From Nitrospirota bacterium (lineage in GTDB: Bacteria > Nitrospirota > Nitrospiria > Nitrospirales > Nitrospiraceae), in contig JAUSMA010000014.1 in the NCBI GenBank assembly GCA_030645475.1, positions 1 to 64,000 on the forward strand: DNA of 64,000 bases, read 5' to 3'. Position numbers and translations under genes: made by a program. Position 1 is the stretch's first letter, and each line of letters starts with the position of its first letter. Positions 8,929-17,604 of this stretch are shown one piece after another. A model generated the notes under the pieces. It saw only the letters and a list, made by a program, of their open reading frames with translations, was not told where the DNA came from and made no database searches.

Positions 8929-9126
8929 ATGGCCAAAGAGCCCAAGAGCGAGCTGATGACGGCGGAGGAGACCTGCCAATACCTCAAGATCACCACCCGG
9001 ACGCTCTATCGATATCTACGGAGTCGCCAGATACCCGCCTTCAAGCTTGGGAAAGAATGGCGATTCGTACGTTCGGATCTGGAGCAATGGATTCGCGATC
9101 GAACCAGAACGCCGCAAGCCTCGTAA
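8929..9126 (+). CDS. Excisionase/BldC-like helix-turn-helix protein
   Basis: This 65-residue protein is a single MerR-like winged HTH of the excisionase family. LMTAEETCQYLKITTRTLYR is the HTH and KLGKEWRFVRSDLEQWI is the wing plus final helix. Such proteins include Xis factors and developmental regulators such as BldC. No integrase is nearby, so a regulator is more likely than an excisionase. It sits 16 bases ahead of mraZ on the same strand, which makes it a candidate regulator or cofactor of that unit. Confidence 0.82.
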   Translation: MAKEPKSELMTAEETCQYLKITTRTLYRYLRSRQIPAFKLGKEWRFVRSDLEQWIRDRTRTPQAS

Positions 9127-9142
9127 GGGATAGGACTCATTG

Positions 9143-9583
9143 ATGTTTGCCGGTTCATATTCATGCAAAGTCGATGAGAAAGGACGGTTTATCGTCCCCT
9201 CGCCGATCCGTGAACAGGTCGAGTCCGAGGGACAGGCCGTCGTCTTCATCAAGGGCCCTGAAGAGTCGACGTTCCTCTACTCCATGAAGGAATGGGAAAA
9301 GGTCCTTGAACGGACAAAGGCCTCGCTGGACGAAGAGCAGAGCCGATTGTTTATGCACCACATCGTATCGGAATCCGGCACATCGGAACTCGACAAAGCC
9401 GGACGTATTTTGATTCCAGGCCGCCTCAGGAAGCTTATTCCCTTGGATGAGGACCAGGAAATCGTGCTGGTCGGCATGTACCATCGTATGGAAATCTGGA
9501 ATCCGAGCGACTGGCGTCGTTTTATCTCACGATCGGAAGAGCGATACGAGCAGAACATGTCCAAGATCGTCAATCTCCTGTAA
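9143..9583 (+). CDS. mraZ: Transcriptional regulator MraZ
   Basis: MraZ is a ring-forming DNA-binding protein with two AbrB/SpoVT-like swapped-hairpin domains, usually the first gene of the division and cell wall cluster. Both DXXXR motifs are visible: VDEKGRFIVP in the N-terminal half and LDKAGRILIP in the second. The ATG at 9143 gives MFAGSYSCKVDEKGR, which matches family starts better than the TTG three bases earlier. The length of 146 residues is normal. No rsmH, ftsL or mur genes follow here; the next gene is rusA-like. The regulator is thus detached from its usual cluster, and its own target site was not identified. Confidence 0.9.
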   Translation: MFAGSYSCKVDEKGRFIVPSPIREQVESEGQAVVFIKGPEESTFLYSMKEWEKVLERTKASLDEEQSRLFMHHIVSESGTSELDKAGRILIPGRLRKLIPLDEDQEIVLVGMYHRMEIWNPSDWRRFISRSEERYEQNMSKIVNLL

Positions 9584-9591
9584 ACTGGGCC

Positions 9592-10143
9592 ATGCCCACA
9601 TTCCACCGCCAGGCCCAACGCCCATCCGCTCCTCGTACCGTTCGCACCACGTCCTACCGGAACTCTGACAAGAAGATCGCGGTACCACGGACTTCAGTAA
9701 AGACGGCTCCCAACGCTCCCATGCCTGCGCCCCCGTCACCGCAACCAGCGATGAGCCATGATGCGATTCTGTTCACACTCCCTGTCCCTCCAAGCATCAA
9801 TCATCAATATGCCACAGTAAACGGCAGACGATTGCTCTCCTCAGTCGGTCGCGCCTATAAGGCCCATGTCGGACAACTCGTCTGGCTGAAGTTGGCGCAG
9901 TCTACCGATCGAGCCTCCTTGCTTTCACGATTCCAGTCAGAGTGGCTCGCCCTGTCTATCCGATTCTATTTCACCTCAGCCTTACGGCGAGACGTCGATG
10001 GCGGGCTCAAGATTGCGCAGGATGCTCTCTGTGAGGGACTCGGGATCAACGACAACCGCATCGTTGAAACGCACTTGTATAAACACATCGATAAGGACAA
10101 CCCTCGCATCGAAGTATCCCTGGCCCCTGCCTGCAGCTCCTAA
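9592..10143 (+). CDS. RusA-like crossover junction endodeoxyribonuclease
   Basis: RusA enzymes resolve Holliday junctions. The family core is clear from about residue 60: LPVPPSINHQYATVNGRR, then the acidic site RRDVDGGLKIAQDAL and GINDNRIVE, which supply the conserved aspartates and lysine. The first 55 residues are basic and proline-rich and are not typical; translation could start at ATG 9721 or 9751 instead. The gene begins 8 bases after mraZ and is probably cotranscribed. RusA genes are often of phage origin, but no phage genes are near. Confidence 0.82.
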   Translation: MPTFHRQAQRPSAPRTVRTTSYRNSDKKIAVPRTSVKTAPNAPMPAPPSPQPAMSHDAILFTLPVPPSINHQYATVNGRRLLSSVGRAYKAHVGQLVWLKLAQSTDRASLLSRFQSEWLALSIRFYFTSALRRDVDGGLKIAQDALCEGLGINDNRIVETHLYKHIDKDNPRIEVSLAPACSS

Positions 10144-10284
10144 CGCCCTTCGATCCTTCCAGATCCACAGAGCCGCACGTTTTCACAAGAAAATACGACA
10201 CAGGACCCTACCTCCATGCATTCAAGATTCGCGCATGGCGAGCCGATAAGGTTCTGTTGGATTTTGTCCAATACCTCCTTCGTC

Positions 10285-11517
10285 ATGGATAGATACGGCA
10301 TGCGCAAGCAGATCCCTCTGCGTCAACTTCGGGTTGGAATGTATGTGGCCGGTATCGAATGTTCCTGGTTCAGGAGCCCCTTCCTGACACACCGGTTTCT
10401 GGTTCAAAGGGTCGAGCAGATCGAGCACTTGCGGCGATCCAACATCCAAACCGTAGACATCGACACCTCCAAAGGGCTCGACGTCACGTCTTTACCGATT
10501 GAGGAAGAAACCCTTCACACAATTGGCCTGCTGACCTCCACCCAAGCGCCCCCAAGCCACGACACACCCCGCTCAGTGAGTTCACTGAACCAGGAACTGA
10601 CGATGGCTCGAGAAGCGCGAGACAAACTGGCTCAATCGGTCAAAACCGTCTTTGACGACATCAGTAAAACAGGCACCGCAAATCCCGGACTGATCAACGA
10701 CGCGATACAGGAAATCACCATCGTCGCACGAACCCTCAGCACCCACGCTGCATTTATGGCGATGAGCCAGGGGCGACAGTTCGATGCCTCCTTCAACAAC
10801 CATAGTCTTGCCGTCTGCACCCTGTCGATGATACTCGGCCAATCACTCGGCTATGACCTGATGCAACTCCACGAGTTGGCGACCGGCGCGCTCCTCCATG
10901 ACATCGGTCTGTTACAACTTCCCCGTCACCTATACCAAACCTCGGCGCCCCTCTCCGGTGAAGACCTCGAAACCTTTCGTCATCACCCAAGACTCGGCGC
11001 CATTGCCATCGAAGCACAACGCGGGTTTTCCCAGACCGTCCGCCAAATAGCGGCAGAACACCATGTCGCCCCGGATGGGCACGGCTATCCCTCCGAAGCA
11101 TCGGCTGGCTCAACGGCAGAAGCGAGTCGCATTGTGATGATTGCAGATCGATACGATGAGCTGCTGACCGGATTCGGAGGTCTCCGACCGCTGCCGTCCC
11201 ACGCAGCAATTCAACACCTATTCCAAGAAGGAGAATTCGGACGTCTCGACCTGAGTCTTGTGTCCGTCTTCATCAAGTTGGTTGGCATCTACCCCGTCTA
11301 CAGTTTTGTGGAGCTCAATACGAAAGAGCAGGGGATGATCACCACCATTAATCCCGCCAGGCTCCATCAACCGATCGTCGCGTTAACCTACGACCAGACG
11401 GGCAGCCCCTACCGAAATCCGATTACGGTTGACCTCTCCAATCAGGAACAGTCTCCTCCACGCTCTATTGCACGTGTGGTGACATCAGAATCGGACGAGG
11501 CAAGTCACGCAGCATAA
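10285..11517 (+). CDS. HD-GYP domain protein with DUF3391-like N-terminus, degenerate motif
   Basis: HD-GYP proteins hydrolyse cyclic di-GMP. The N-terminus (RKQIPLRQLRVGMYVAGIE) is like the DUF3391 region that precedes many HD-GYP domains. The catalytic domain keeps LLHDIG (H205, D206) and HHVAPDGHGYP (H259, H260). The family lysine after HDIG is replaced by leucine (HDIGLLQLP), and the usual HHE has become HHV. Activity is therefore uncertain, and the protein might be a c-di-GMP sensor or adaptor. The ATG at 10285 is chosen because it begins directly before the DUF3391-like part; an in-frame ATG at 10216 adds 23 unlike residues. The gene stands alone. Confidence 0.82.
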   Translation: MDRYGMRKQIPLRQLRVGMYVAGIECSWFRSPFLTHRFLVQRVEQIEHLRRSNIQTVDIDTSKGLDVTSLPIEEETLHTIGLLTSTQAPPSHDTPRSVSSLNQELTMAREARDKLAQSVKTVFDDISKTGTANPGLINDAIQEITIVARTLSTHAAFMAMSQGRQFDASFNNHSLAVCTLSMILGQSLGYDLMQLHELATGALLHDIGLLQLPRHLYQTSAPLSGEDLETFRHHPRLGAIAIEAQRGFSQTVRQIAAEHHVAPDGHGYPSEASAGSTAEASRIVMIADRYDELLTGFGGLRPLPSHAAIQHLFQEGEFGRLDLSLVSVFIKLVGIYPVYSFVELNTKEQGMITTINPARLHQPIVALTYDQTGSPYRNPITVDLSNQEQSPPRSIARVVTSESDEASHAA

Positions 11518-11560
11518 GTACGGCAAGACAGGAGTTACCGGACTCCAAACCCTTGCATGA

Positions 11561-12796
11561 CTATTCGTACCGAAGCGCTTCGATGGGGTTAAGACGAGCA
11601 GCCTTATTCGCAGGGTACAGGCCGAAGAAGAGACCGACCACGAGTGAAAAGAAAAACGAAATCACGATGACGTTACCGGAGATGATCGTTGGCCAGCCGG
11701 CGATCAACGTCGTCAACTTCGCCCCGGCAACTCCGAGTACAATACCCAACACCCCGCCGACCAGGCTCAACGTCATGGCCTCGATCAGGAACTGCATCAC
11801 AATGTGATAACGTTTGGCACCGACCGCCATACGGACCCCGATCTCTCTCGTCCGTTCCGTCACGGATACGAGCAAGATGTTCATGATACCGATCCCCCCG
11901 ACCAAGAGGGACACGGAGGCAATCGCAAAGAGCATCATCGTCAAGGTCTCACTGGTCCCTTCCTGCACCTTTCCGATATCGACCTGCGTCCTGATCGTGA
12001 AATCATCGTTTTGCTCTGCCTGAAGTCGGTGCCGCGCGCGCAAGACCTCTCGAATTTGCTCAGCTGCCATCGGCAAATCATCGACTTGATCGGTCGAGCC
12101 GAACATCGCCGCGACGGACCCGATAAACGACGTTCCGAACACCTTTCGCTCCGCCGTGCTGAAGGGGATAAAGATCACATCGTCTTGGTCGGAACCTTGC
12201 GATGACTGGCCTTTGGGCGCAAGCACGCCGATGACACGAAACGGCACGTTCTTGATGCGAATCACCGCACCCACCGGCTCTTCGCCTGGGTCAAACAGAT
12301 TCTCCACAATCGTTTGGCCGACGAGCGCGACGCGGGCGGCGCTATCCAAATCCGTCTGGGTGAAGGGGCCGCCACTCGTAAAGGACCAGTCTCGAATGGT
12401 GAGATAACTCGGTGAGACGCCGTTAATCGTTCCGTTCCAGTTTCGGTTCCCGTACACGATTTGCATGACATCCCGCCTAGACCATCCGGTATCGACCAGC
12501 AACGGGATGCGTTTTTTCAGCTCCAGGGCGTCGGACACGGTGAGCGTGATGGCGCTCCCCTGGCCTCCCCGGACTCCACTCGCAGAGGTGACCCCGGGAA
12601 AGATGATAATCACATTCGTCCCCATCGTCGCAATCTGTGCCTGCACGGCCCGCTTGGCTCCCTCACCGATACTCACCATCGCAATGACCGCAGCAACGCC
12701 GATGACAATCCCCAGCATCGTGAGACCGGCACGCATCCGATTGCGGCCCAGGATGCGCAAGGCCGTCATGATCGTGAGCCAGACAAACGCCGCCAT
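11561..12796 (-). CDS. MacB-type ABC transporter permease
   Basis: The 411-residue permease has the MacB layout: one N-terminal TM helix (LTMLGIVIGVAAVIAMVSIG), a periplasmic domain of about 220 residues, and three C-terminal TM helices with the motif TREIGVRMAVGAK. In E. coli MacB the ATPase and permease are one chain; here they are separate genes. Its start is directly next to the stop of the ATPase gene with no gap. With the MacA-like adaptor upstream it forms an exporter that would need an outer-membrane TolC-type channel encoded elsewhere. The substrate is unknown (macrolides, peptides or lipids are known for the family). Confidence 0.9.
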   Translation of the reverse strand: MAAFVWLTIMTALRILGRNRMRAGLTMLGIVIGVAAVIAMVSIGEGAKRAVQAQIATMGTNVIIIFPGVTSASGVRGGQGSAITLTVSDALELKKRIPLLVDTGWSRRDVMQIVYGNRNWNGTINGVSPSYLTIRDWSFTSGGPFTQTDLDSAARVALVGQTIVENLFDPGEEPVGAVIRIKNVPFRVIGVLAPKGQSSQGSDQDDVIFIPFSTAERKVFGTSFIGSVAAMFGSTDQVDDLPMAAEQIREVLRARHRLQAEQNDDFTIRTQVDIGKVQEGTSETLTMMLFAIASVSLLVGGIGIMNILLVSVTERTREIGVRMAVGAKRYHIVMQFLIEAMTLSLVGGVLGIVLGVAGAKLTTLIAGWPTIISGNVIVISFFFSLVVGLFFGLYPANKAARLNPIEALRYE

Positions 12797-13516
12797 CTAG
12801 ACCCCCACCGGGCTGGATATTGGCCCTGCCTTCGTTTTGCGATCGCTCAAGATTTGCCCGTCTTTGATCACGATCTCGCGCGCAGCATAGGCTGCGACAT
12901 CCACTTCATGCGTCACCAGAATGATCGTGATCCCCTCATCCCGGTTGAGCGTTTCCAGGATTCGCATGATCTCCTGGCTCGACTGGGTATCGAGGTTACC
13001 GGTCGGCTCATCGGCCAGAAGCAGCGAAGGCGACGTGACCAATGCCCGGGCAATGGCCACACGCTGCTGCTGTCCTCCCGACAACTGCGTCGGGTAATGG
13101 TCTTCTCTGCCATGCAGCCCCACCCGTGCCAATGCCTCCGCAGCCTTCGCCCGTTGCTCCTTGAGCGAGAGCCCTCGATAGAACAACGGAAGCTGCGCAT
13201 TTTCGAGCGCGCTGGTTCGGGGAATGAGATTGAAGCTCTGAAAGACGAACCCGATCTGCTGATTGCGAATCTCGGCCAGCTGATCGGGCGTGAGCTGGCC
13301 CACCTCGATCCCGTCCAACCGATAGTGCCCTTTCGTGGGTTGGTCGAGACAGCCCAGCATGTTCATTAAGGTTGACTTACCGGAGCCGGACGATCCCATG
13401 ATGGCCACGAACTCACCCTGCTCAATCGTGAGGCTCAGACCGCGCAAGGCTTGGACGTCCACGTCGCCGACCCGATAGATCTTCCACACATCGTCGCATT
13501 CGATCAGCGAAGCCAT
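12797..13516 (-). CDS. MacB-type ABC transporter ATP-binding protein
   Basis: All ABC ATPase motifs are present: Walker A GSSGSGKST, signature LSGGQQQR, Walker B LLLADEPTG and the switch histidine in ILVTHE. The 239-residue length is that of stand-alone MacB/LolD ATPases. It is the middle gene of an adaptor-ATPase-permease operon on the minus strand and is followed directly by the permease gene. The ATPase drives conformational changes of the permease rather than direct translocation in this family. Confidence 0.92.
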   Translation of the reverse strand: MASLIECDDVWKIYRVGDVDVQALRGLSLTIEQGEFVAIMGSSGSGKSTLMNMLGCLDQPTKGHYRLDGIEVGQLTPDQLAEIRNQQIGFVFQSFNLIPRTSALENAQLPLFYRGLSLKEQRAKAAEALARVGLHGREDHYPTQLSGGQQQRVAIARALVTSPSLLLADEPTGNLDTQSSQEIMRILETLNRDEGITIILVTHEVDVAAYAAREIVIKDGQILSDRKTKAGPISSPVGV

Positions 13517-13642
13517 CGGCGTTTCCCGTGAAGCGTGAAACGTGAAATGGGTGAGAAGAACAACATATTCATCACGATGGATGTGGCTGGAAATGCGAGG
13601 CCCTGTAACGAGCGACGCTTCGCGAGATACACGTCACGCATC

Positions 13643-14920
13643 TTACATTCCTCTGGTACGCGAGGAACCCTTCTGTCCGCCGCTCCCGAATCCAGGCGGC
13701 AGATCGCTACCACCCTTTTCGCCTTTAGGCCGTTCGATCCCGACAATGACCTGCGTACTTTCAGCCAACGCCTCAGACATGATCTCCGTGGACACTCCAT
13801 CAGAAATGCCCGTTTGCACAACAATGGATTCGAGCTCCCCTGCAGGCCCCTGCTTCCACACCTTGCGAGTCGGCGGCATACCCCCTCTGCCGGCTCCGCC
13901 TGAAGACTCTGCTCCTTTCGCCTTCGCCGGCTTACCCCCTTGCCCTGGACGATCTGCCTGGCCCACAGTCGGAGGGGTGAATCGCAACGCGGCATTGGGC
14001 ACTTTGAGCACGGACTCTCTCTGGGCAACGACGATGGAGACATTCGCGGTCATCCCCGGCTTCAGACGGAGATCTTGATTGTCCACAGCCACGACCACGT
14101 TGTAGGTCACGACATTCTGCACATTGATCGGGGCAAGACGGACCTGACGGATCGTGCCGGAAAATTGATACCCTGGATAGGCATCGACCGTGAAAGTCGC
14201 CTCTTTCCCTTCGGCAATCCCACCGATATCCGACTCGCTGACGTTGGTATCGACTTGCATCTTCGTCAGATCGAGTGCGATTAAGAACAGATTCGGTGTG
14301 GCAAAACTCGCTGCAATCGTTTGACCGACTTCCACATTTCTGGCGACCACGATCCCATTCACCGGCGACCGGATCACGGTATATTTCAATTCCAACTCGG
14401 CTGAATTCAGCGCCGCCTCGGCCTGTTTCACTTGCGCCCCTGCCACATTCACCTGCGCCTCAGCCCCCTGGAAATTCGTCGCCGCAACGTCGACGTCGTT
14501 CTCGGAGACGAACTGTTGTGCCACCAACGATTTCACCCGATCGAGTTCTCGCTTGCGTTGCGCCAAATCGGTCTTGGCTCTTGCAACATTCGCTTTCGAC
14601 ATTTCAAGATTGCTGGCGGCTTGATCGCGGCGGGCTCTGAAGGGCTCCGGATCGATCAGGGCAACAATATCTCCGGCTTTGACCACTGAATTAAAATCGG
14701 CATGCAGGCTCTTGATCATGCCGGACACCTGCGTCCCGACCTGGACCGAAACGACCGGATTAATCGTTCCCGTTGCGGTTACCAGGGAAATCACCGGTCC
14801 ACGCTCAACCGTGGCGGTCCTATAGCGAACCGGGGCTTTGCGCTCCCCGTTAAAGAAGACATAACCTCCGATGGCTAAGCCGATAGCCAGAACCCCAACG
14901 ATCAGTACGGCACGACGCAT
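13643..14920 (-). CDS. MacA-like periplasmic adaptor (HlyD/RND family)
   Basis: An N-terminal TM anchor (about residues 4-20) precedes the lipoyl and barrel-sandwich domain (TGTINPVVSVQVGTQVSG), a long alpha-hairpin of heptads (about residues 85-165), and beta-barrel domains. A C-terminal stretch rich in glycine and proline (about 330-360 and 405-425) is longer than in E. coli MacA. It links the inner-membrane permease to an outer-membrane channel. The ATG at 14920 follows GGAG by eight bases and is preferred over a GTG at 14944. First gene of the operon; the gap to the ATPase gene is 126 bases. Confidence 0.88.
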   Translation of the reverse strand: MRRAVLIVGVLAIGLAIGGYVFFNGERKAPVRYRTATVERGPVISLVTATGTINPVVSVQVGTQVSGMIKSLHADFNSVVKAGDIVALIDPEPFRARRDQAASNLEMSKANVARAKTDLAQRKRELDRVKSLVAQQFVSENDVDVAATNFQGAEAQVNVAGAQVKQAEAALNSAELELKYTVIRSPVNGIVVARNVEVGQTIAASFATPNLFLIALDLTKMQVDTNVSESDIGGIAEGKEATFTVDAYPGYQFSGTIRQVRLAPINVQNVVTYNVVVAVDNQDLRLKPGMTANVSIVVAQRESVLKVPNAALRFTPPTVGQADRPGQGGKPAKAKGAESSGGAGRGGMPPTRKVWKQGPAGELESIVVQTGISDGVSTEIMSEALAESTQVIVGIERPKGEKGGSDLPPGFGSGGQKGSSRTRGM

Positions 14921-15011
14921 GGACTCGTTCTCCAATTCCCTCACCTATGTAGATGGCATTGTATCAACAAGACGAGGGGGGAATCACCTGCCGGAAAGGC
15001 CCCTCTATGTG

Positions 15012-15054
15012 CAAAAAAAGAAACAGGCCGTCCACCAATGAGGCGGACGGCCTG
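15012..15054 (-). terminator. Intrinsic terminator after the helix-hairpin-helix lipoprotein gene
   Basis: Read on the minus strand, a perfect 10-bp stem (CAGGCCGTCC with GGACGGCCTG, 11-base loop) is followed by a run of seven T. It lies 26 bases after the stop of the gene at 15081. Confidence 0.85.
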
Positions 15055-15080
15055 GCAATTCGAGTCACGAGGGCTCCGAT

Positions 15081-15785
15081 TTAAGGGCTGACGCTGATGC
15101 GATCCTTGATCATATCGAACGTTTCCTTGGGCACCACGTTTTTGGCGACCAACTCGCCCTTTACCCGGTACGGACGATTCGTCACAATACGGTCCGCCAC
15201 ATCTTTGGAGAGACCGAGCACAAGCACCATGTCGCCGACAGACGCCTTATTGACGTTCATGGAAGAAGCCATGGCCTGCGGCGCGTTCACTGCCGGGGGA
15301 ACAGGGGCGGCCACGGAAGGGGCGCTCGGGGACGGGACTGCATGCGAGAGGCCCCCCGTCACAGAACGGGACTGATCCTTAAGCTCTTTCTGATAGCGGG
15401 CGACCAGCGCCTTGAGCGTATCGTTGTGCCGCTTCACATCCTCGTATTCATGACGCACAGCCTTGTTCTGCAAGGCGAGTTGCTTCGCGCGATCTTCAAG
15501 TTCCTTGGTCCGGCCCTCGACACTTCCTCGCTCCTTGTCACGGCCATGCTGAATCCGCTCAAGCTCATCATGCGCAACCTGCGCTTCGTTCCCGAACTTC
15601 ACATTGAGATCCTTGAGCGTCCTGACTTGTTGTTCCAACGCATTCTTCTGCGCCCTGGTCCGCTCCAACTCGGACTTCGCCGTATCGACATCGACCATCG
15701 CTTCTTCATATTTCTTTTGACTGACACAGCCGACCATTGCGACTGCGCCGACCATCACAACCACCGCCATCCATCCTGACTTCAT
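15081..15785 (-). CDS. Putative lipoprotein with coiled coil and C-terminal helix-hairpin-helix domain
   Basis: The ATG at 15785 follows a strong GGGGAGG and gives a lipoprotein signal (VMVGAVAMVGC, cysteine near residue 20). Residues about 25-130 form a long coiled coil rich in glutamate, lysine and leucine. A proline-alanine linker follows. The last 65 residues resemble a ComEA-type HhH domain (MNVNKASVGDMVLVLGLSKD). In this family such domains often bind DNA, but they also occur in periplasmic proteins of unknown role. The protein is probably held in an envelope membrane. The gene is monocistronic and ends in a clear terminator. Confidence 0.75.
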   Translation of the reverse strand: MKSGWMAVVVMVGAVAMVGCVSQKKYEEAMVDVDTAKSELERTRAQKNALEQQVRTLKDLNVKFGNEAQVAHDELERIQHGRDKERGSVEGRTKELEDRAKQLALQNKAVRHEYEDVKRHNDTLKALVARYQKELKDQSRSVTGGLSHAVPSPSAPSVAAPVPPAVNAPQAMASSMNVNKASVGDMVLVLGLSKDVADRIVTNRPYRVKGELVAKNVVPKETFDMIKDRISVSP

Positions 15786-15992
15786 ACGAACCTCCCCTTC
15801 CACTGAGCATGGTATCGATAACAGATGCCGGCCAGCGCGCCTCATCCCTCAGACCTGTGGCATATGCAGCGCGTGAGGCCTCAACTACGTACAATGTCTG
15901 TGTATGCCAAGCCTCTCACTTTGTCAACTGATTAACGGATCCACCGTCACCGCACCTCATCGAAAATGATCTGCGATGATTCATCGACCTGC

Positions 15993-16021
15993 TTGACGGA
16001 CTGTCGCCACTTTGTGATTAT
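15993..16021 (+). promoter_or_regulatory. Possible promoter for uppP
   Basis: TTGACG and GATTAT, preceded by TG one base upstream, are 17 bases apart, about 50 bases before the uppP ATG. The rest of the 284-base gap between the divergent genes (15786-16069) shows nothing else I can name. Confidence 0.4.
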
Positions 16022-16069
16022 GCCTAAGGCTCACCGTCAATCCCGTAACCTGTCTCAGAAAGACGATGC

Positions 16070-16948
16070 ATGAACGAATGGGGTCCTGGGCTCGCGACGA
16101 TTTTGGGTATCGTGGAGGGGCTGACAGAGTTTCTCCCCGTCTCTTCGACCGGCCACTTAATTCTTGTCGGCCATGTCCTAGGCTTTGAGGGAGATCTCGC
16201 GGCCAGCGCCGAGATCTCGATTCAGCTTGGCGCCATTCTGGCCGTCATCGCCTATGAACGGCACAAACTCGCCTCCATGGTCGGACAAGCCGGCCGGGAG
16301 CAACAAGATGTCACCGCCATGATCCGGACACGTGGCACAACTCCTTGGACAACCGTACTGAAAAAATCCTGGGCGGCTCACCGGAATCTCTGGTTTCTGC
16401 TTGGACTCGGCCTCGCCTTCTTACCGGCCGCTGCCATCGGCTTCCTGACCCATAGCTGGATCAAGAGCCATCTCTTTACCCCTCAAACCGTGGCGGCCTC
16501 CTCCATCGTTGGAGGGCTGATCATTCTCGCCGTCGAAGCGCGCCGCAGCCAAGTGCGGGTTCAGCAGCTCGAACAGGTGGATCTGCCGTCGGCGTTCTGG
16601 ATCGGCGTGGCTCAGTGCGCCTCATTGCTCCCTGGCATGTCCCGATCGGGGTCCACGATCATTGGAGGACTCTTGGTGGGACTGGACCGGAAAGTCGCGA
16701 CAGAGTACTCCTTCTTTCTCGCGCTTCCGACCCTGATCGCCGCAACCTGCTATCAAATGTGGAAATCGCGAGACATCTTCCGGCAGGAAGACTATCTGGC
16801 GCTCGGAGTCGGGATGCTCGTGTCGTTCATCGTCGCTTGGATTGTAATCGCAGCCTTCCTCACCTTCGTAAAACGCCACACCCTCCGCCCCTTCGCCTAC
16901 TACCGCATTTTGATGGGCATTGCCGTCTTCTACATCTTCGGATTTTAG
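16070..16948 (+). CDS. uppP: Undecaprenyl-diphosphatase
   Basis: UppP (BacA) recycles the lipid carrier of peptidoglycan and other polymers by dephosphorylating undecaprenyl diphosphate. The two family motifs are clear: EGLTEFLPVSSTGHL at residues 16-30 and PGMSRSGSTI in the second half. The 292-residue chain has about eight hydrophobic segments. A charged loop of about 35 residues between the first and second thirds fits the family. The gene is monocistronic and followed 12 bases after its stop by a dispersed palindromic repeat. Confidence 0.93.
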   Translation: MNEWGPGLATILGIVEGLTEFLPVSSTGHLILVGHVLGFEGDLAASAEISIQLGAILAVIAYERHKLASMVGQAGREQQDVTAMIRTRGTTPWTTVLKKSWAAHRNLWFLLGLGLAFLPAAAIGFLTHSWIKSHLFTPQTVAASSIVGGLIILAVEARRSQVRVQQLEQVDLPSAFWIGVAQCASLLPGMSRSGSTIIGGLLVGLDRKVATEYSFFLALPTLIAATCYQMWKSRDIFRQEDYLALGVGMLVSFIVAWIVIAAFLTFVKRHTLRPFAYYRILMGIAVFYIFGF

Positions 16949-16960
16949 GAGCGCCCTCCA

Positions 16961-17080
16961 GGCTGCTCAAAAAGCCCGACAGCAAGGCCGCAGGCGAATC
17001 GAAACCGGAAGCGTACCCTCAGGGGTACGTTGAGGATTTCGGTGAGCCGAGAACGAAGCTGACGGGATTTTTCAGCAGCC
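16961..17080 (+). repeat. Dispersed palindromic repeat, copy R1
   Basis: A 120-bp imperfect palindrome with terminal arms GGCTGC...GCAGCC, a central hairpin GTACCCTCAGGGGTAC and the conserved blocks CAAGGCCGC and GAGAACGAAGC. Its right end is 2 bases from the lspA stop codon, in a convergent uppP-lspA gap. It could form a long hairpin in either transcript and so act as a bidirectional terminator. It groups with copy R3 by its inner sequence. Confidence 0.9.
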
Positions 17081-17082
17081 AG

Positions 17083-17604
17083 CTAAGAAGCGGGCGGGAG
17101 CTCTTGCGGCAATAGAGCCTCGTCTTTTTTCTCAAATGCGAAGTGAATGATCAAGAAGACCACTCCCACGCTGATCGCCGAGTCGGCGACGTTGAATGCC
17201 GGCCAATGGTAGGAATTCACATAGACATCGAGAAAGTCGATCACTTCCCCATAGCGTAATCGATCGATCAGGTTCCCGATCGCCCCGCCAAGAATCCCGG
17301 CAATACTAAGCTGCCCCATCCAATCCCTCTCCGGCAACCGGTAGAGGATCGTTCCCAGGAGGCCCAGCGCGAAGAGCGACGTGACCCCGAAAAAGACCAT
17401 ACGAAACGCATTGCTGCTGCCGGCCAGCAACCCGAACGCCGCACCGGGGTTGCGAATATAGGTCAGGCTGAAGAAGTCGGGAACAATCGGAATGGATTCA
17501 TGCAGCCGCATCGACTCGACGATGGAGAGTTTCGTCGCCTGATCGGTCACCACGATCGTGCACGCAAGCAAGGCCAGGAGCAGGTAGCGAAGGGGCCGTT
17601 GCAT
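17083..17604 (-). CDS. lspA: Lipoprotein signal peptidase (signal peptidase II)
   Basis: LspA is the inner-membrane aspartic protease that cleaves signal peptides from prolipoproteins. The two catalytic aspartates are in GNLIDRLRYGEVIDF and FNVADSAI, and RNPGAAFG is also present. Four TM helices are visible in 173 residues. The ATG at 17604 overlaps the ileS stop by one base (TAATG); a start 21 bases earlier would lie inside ileS and is not needed. The ileS-lspA order is common in bacteria and points to coupled translation. The stop is 2 bases from repeat R1. Confidence 0.94.
   Translation of the reverse strand: MQRPLRYLLLALLACTIVVTDQATKLSIVESMRLHESIPIVPDFFSLTYIRNPGAAFGLLAGSSNAFRMVFFGVTSLFALGLLGTILYRLPERDWMGQLSIAGILGGAIGNLIDRLRYGEVIDFLDVYVNSYHWPAFNVADSAISVGVVFLIIHFAFEKKDEALLPQELPPAS

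Noticed and set aside
8929-9126. Excisionase of an integrated element
   Set aside because: There is no integrase or attachment site; the domain is also common in ordinary regulators.
9592-10143. RusA as a sign of a prophage
   Set aside because: No other phage genes lie near it and it is coupled to mraZ; a single resolvase gene is not enough.
12461-13369. 302-codon plus-strand frame opposite the MacB-type genes
   Set aside because: Shadow frame across two real genes; composition is not protein-like.
16615-17115. Plus-strand frame whose end reads through palindrome R1 (PEAYPQGYVEDF)
   Set aside because: Similar peptides arise from other copies of the repeat (for example at 33889-34152), so this is translation of a repeat and not a gene.
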